Notes under the pieces: model-generated
Told to the model about the DNA's origin: nothing
The model's input: the letters and a program-made list of their open reading frames with translations, nothing else
Databases searched by the model: none
Shown here: piece by piece, positions 62,524 through 64,000 of the stretch
Layout of the letters: each line of letters starts with the position of its first letter
How positions within the stretch are numbered: the stretch's first letter is position 1
Program-made: the position numbers and the translations under genes
Source of the DNA: Polaromonas sp.
GTDB lineage: Bacteria > Pseudomonadota > Gammaproteobacteria > Burkholderiales > Burkholderiaceae_C
Assembly: GCF_012927455.1 (NCBI RefSeq)
Contig: NZ_JABBPE010000015.1
Span: 558,001 to 622,000, forward strand
DNA: 64,000 nucleotides
Reading direction: 5' to 3'

Positions 62524-64000
62524 TTAAGTGAACGGCGCGAAGTTGCTCAGGTGCACGGCGCGTTGCAGCACGCGCGCGGCGCGGCTGGGCACTGGCGTGC
62601 CGCGCTCACTGACCAGCCACGCGTTTGGGCTTGCCGCCAGCCAGCCGACGCCGCCTTCGCGGCACAGGCTGATCAGCCGGTCGTGCGCCATCGGGTTGTG
62701 GGCGCCAGGCTGCCAGCCATCGAGCAGCACGGGCTGGCGCAAGGTGCCCTGCAGCACGGCATGGCGCGGGCCTTGGGGGCGCGCCGCATCCCACAGCAAG
62801 CCCACGCCTTCATCGGCACCCGCGGCCAGCGCGACATGGGCCGATTCCAGCGGCAGCCACACGACGGCGCGCGGATGTACGGTGCGCAAGGTCTGCGCCG
62901 CGGCCCACAAGCGCCCGGCGAGCGGATTGCGGCCGATCAACGCGAACAGCGCCGCTGGCTGCTGCGCATAGCGGCGCGCCAGCCGCAGGTGGTGCCCCAG
63001 CATCCACAGGCGGGCCTCCAAGCGCAGCAGCGTGTAGATGCCGGCACTTGCATGCAGGGCAATTCGCGCGTCCAGCGCAGCGAGCGCGGCGGGCTTCATC
63101 TGCGCGACCAGTGCCAGCGACACGGCGACACAGCGCTGCCCCGGCGCGACGCTGGCAAGCAGGAGCTCGGCATCGCGCAGATCGACGTCCGCCGTGCCGC
63201 CCTGGCTGCGCAGACCGAGCAAACGCACCGCCTCGCCGTCGGCGCCACGCAAGCTGCCGGCGGCGGCGCTGAGCCAGCCCAGGTCGCTGGACGCCTCGGC
63301 CCGATTGGCGGCGGCGGTGCGGCGCAGCGCATTCAACCTGGGCCGCATGGGTGCGGCAACGGTCGACGACTGCCGCGCCGTCATCGCAGGCCGTGCATTG
63401 AGACGTGCATCGGGACGGGGGCGCGGGGTGAGCGCGCGGGCACGGGCGCTGAGCCGAGGACGCTCGGCCTTGCGCAAGACAGGTCGCGCGGCAGTGGAAG
63501 AAGAAGAGGGCCGGGGCGCCGGAGGCGTCGCGCGCCTGATTGTCGCTGCCGCACGACCCATCTCGATGGCCAGTCGCGGCGCAGCCCGCTGCCGTCCAGC
63601 ACCTTGGGCCGGGCGAGGAACGGGGTCTTGTCTCGCGCTCGCCTTGCCTGCCGCTGCTAGCGGTGGCCGGTCACCGGGCCTGAGCAATGGCGGCGGCAAC
63701 GGACGCGGCATCAAACGTGTTTTGTGCTCCGCCACCTTGTCACGTTCGGGCGCGACGCGTCGTGCCTTCGGCTTCGCGGGCGCTTGCGCTTTCTTGAGCG
63801 CCGCCGGTCGCGCGCGTGGCGCCGGCGTCGGGCGCGATGCAGCGCGCTTCGGCAGCAACGGCGAACGGCCCGCGGCACGTTCGGCTCGCGAGGCGACCGG
63901 CTGGCGAGCCGGCAATGGCAAACCGGGCCGGCGTTTGGCACCACGGTCCATGCGTTGTTGTCGCTCGGGGCGCTGCTGCGGCGCCCGGCGTGCCCGCGCT
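62524..64000 (-). CDS. Large Arg/Pro-rich protein with C-terminal globular domain, may begin beyond the window
   Basis: The first in-frame ATG in the window is at 63951 (475 residues), but the frame stays open to the edge and the 16 extra codons are equally Arg/Pro-rich, so the true start may be outside. Residues about 1-235 are disordered and rich in Arg, Pro and Ala. Residues about 235-475 are an Ala/Leu-rich globular domain (GQRCVAVSLALVAQM, LLRLEARLWMLGHHLRLARR, VLLDGWQPGAHNPMAHDRLI). No known motif is seen. It leads the operon of small unknown proteins, 19 bp ahead of the next gene. Confidence 0.7.
   Translation of the reverse strand, partial: ARARRAPQQRPERQQRMDRGAKRRPGLPLPARQPVASRAERAAGRSPLLPKRAASRPTPAPRARPAALKKAQAPAKPKARRVAPERDKVAEHKTRLMPRPLPPPLLRPGDRPPLAAAGKASARQDPVPRPAQGAGRQRAAPRLAIEMGRAAATIRRATPPAPRPSSSSTAARPVLRKAERPRLSARARALTPRPRPDARLNARPAMTARQSSTVAAPMRPRLNALRRTAAANRAEASSDLGWLSAAAGSLRGADGEAVRLLGLRSQGGTADVDLRDAELLLASVAPGQRCVAVSLALVAQMKPAALAALDARIALHASAGIYTLLRLEARLWMLGHHLRLARRYAQQPAALFALIGRNPLAGRLWAAAQTLRTVHPRAVVWLPLESAHVALAAGADEGVGLLWDAARPQGPRHAVLQGTLRQPVLLDGWQPGAHNPMAHDRLISLCREGGVGWLAASPNAWLVSERGTPVPSRAARVLQRAVHLSNFAPFT

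Noticed and set aside
62236..63660. 474-codon plus-strand frame opposite the Arg/Pro-rich gene
   Set aside because: Low-complexity Arg/Gln-rich translation; the minus-strand gene has a ribosome binding site chain with its operon and a globular C-terminal domain.

Overview
The window reads as chromosomal DNA of a Burkholderiales bacterium, most likely a Comamonadaceae relative of Polaromonas or Rhodoferax. The case rests on GC-rich coding, the trxA-rho-rpmE order, the style of the DctPQM and Otn proteins, and a roughly 50-bp interspersed repeat that I associate with that group. No rRNA, tRNA, CRISPR array, complete insertion sequence or prophage is visible. It is about 64 kb of densely packed operons.

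Layout. 1-4.3 kb: AddAB-like double-strand-break repair genes, both carrying copies of the 50-bp repeat in frame. 4.4-6.9 kb: trxA, rho and rpmE (L31). 7-10.4 kb: a membrane glycosyltransferase and a GNAT/carbon-nitrogen hydrolase pair. 10.4-27.1 kb: a phosphate-starvation island with pstSCAB-phoU-phoB-phoR, a fasciclin lipoprotein, a periplasmic binding protein, ppx, a histone-like protein, sixA and ppk1. It ends in an operon for phosphorus-free membrane lipids: an ornithine-lipid acyltransferase (olsB-like), a PlcP-type phospholipase C and an Agt-type glycosyltransferase. Four PhoB boxes (two 7-bp direct repeats with a 4-bp gap) can be read by eye, before pstS, the fasciclin gene, ppk1 and a small ORF heading the lipid operon.

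27.3-32.8 kb: arsenic resistance (arsH, arsC, arsR, a second arsC, arsD, arsA, acr3). It sits beside the phosphate genes, which fits arsenate being a phosphate analogue. 33.5-41.4 kb: a deoxysugar cluster (lactonase, aldose dehydrogenase, FucU mutarotase, GntR regulator, DHDPS-type aldolase, TRAP transporter, PfkB kinase). 41.6-44.1 kb: a divergent MFS exporter/LysR pair. 44.3-48.3 kb: an L-threonate/D-erythronate operon (ltnD-otnK-otnC-otnI). 48.6-58.8 kb: an MdtABC-type RND efflux system with a NodT-type outer membrane lipoprotein. Its mdtB and mdtC are separated by a 520-bp imperfect palindrome. 59-64 kb: a leftward six-gene operon I do not recognise: an Arg/Pro-rich protein (cut by the window end), two paralogous small proteins, a coiled-coil protein, an LGFP-repeat metzincin and a HEAT-repeat protein. 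It is the best candidate here for an undescribed system.

A theme across the window is capture of interspersed repeats by genes. Copies of the 50-bp repeat lie in frame in addA, addB and next to the metal-binding motif of otnC. A second, GC-rich repeat family supplies about 33 residues inside mdtB and about 55 residues of N-terminal extension on otnK.
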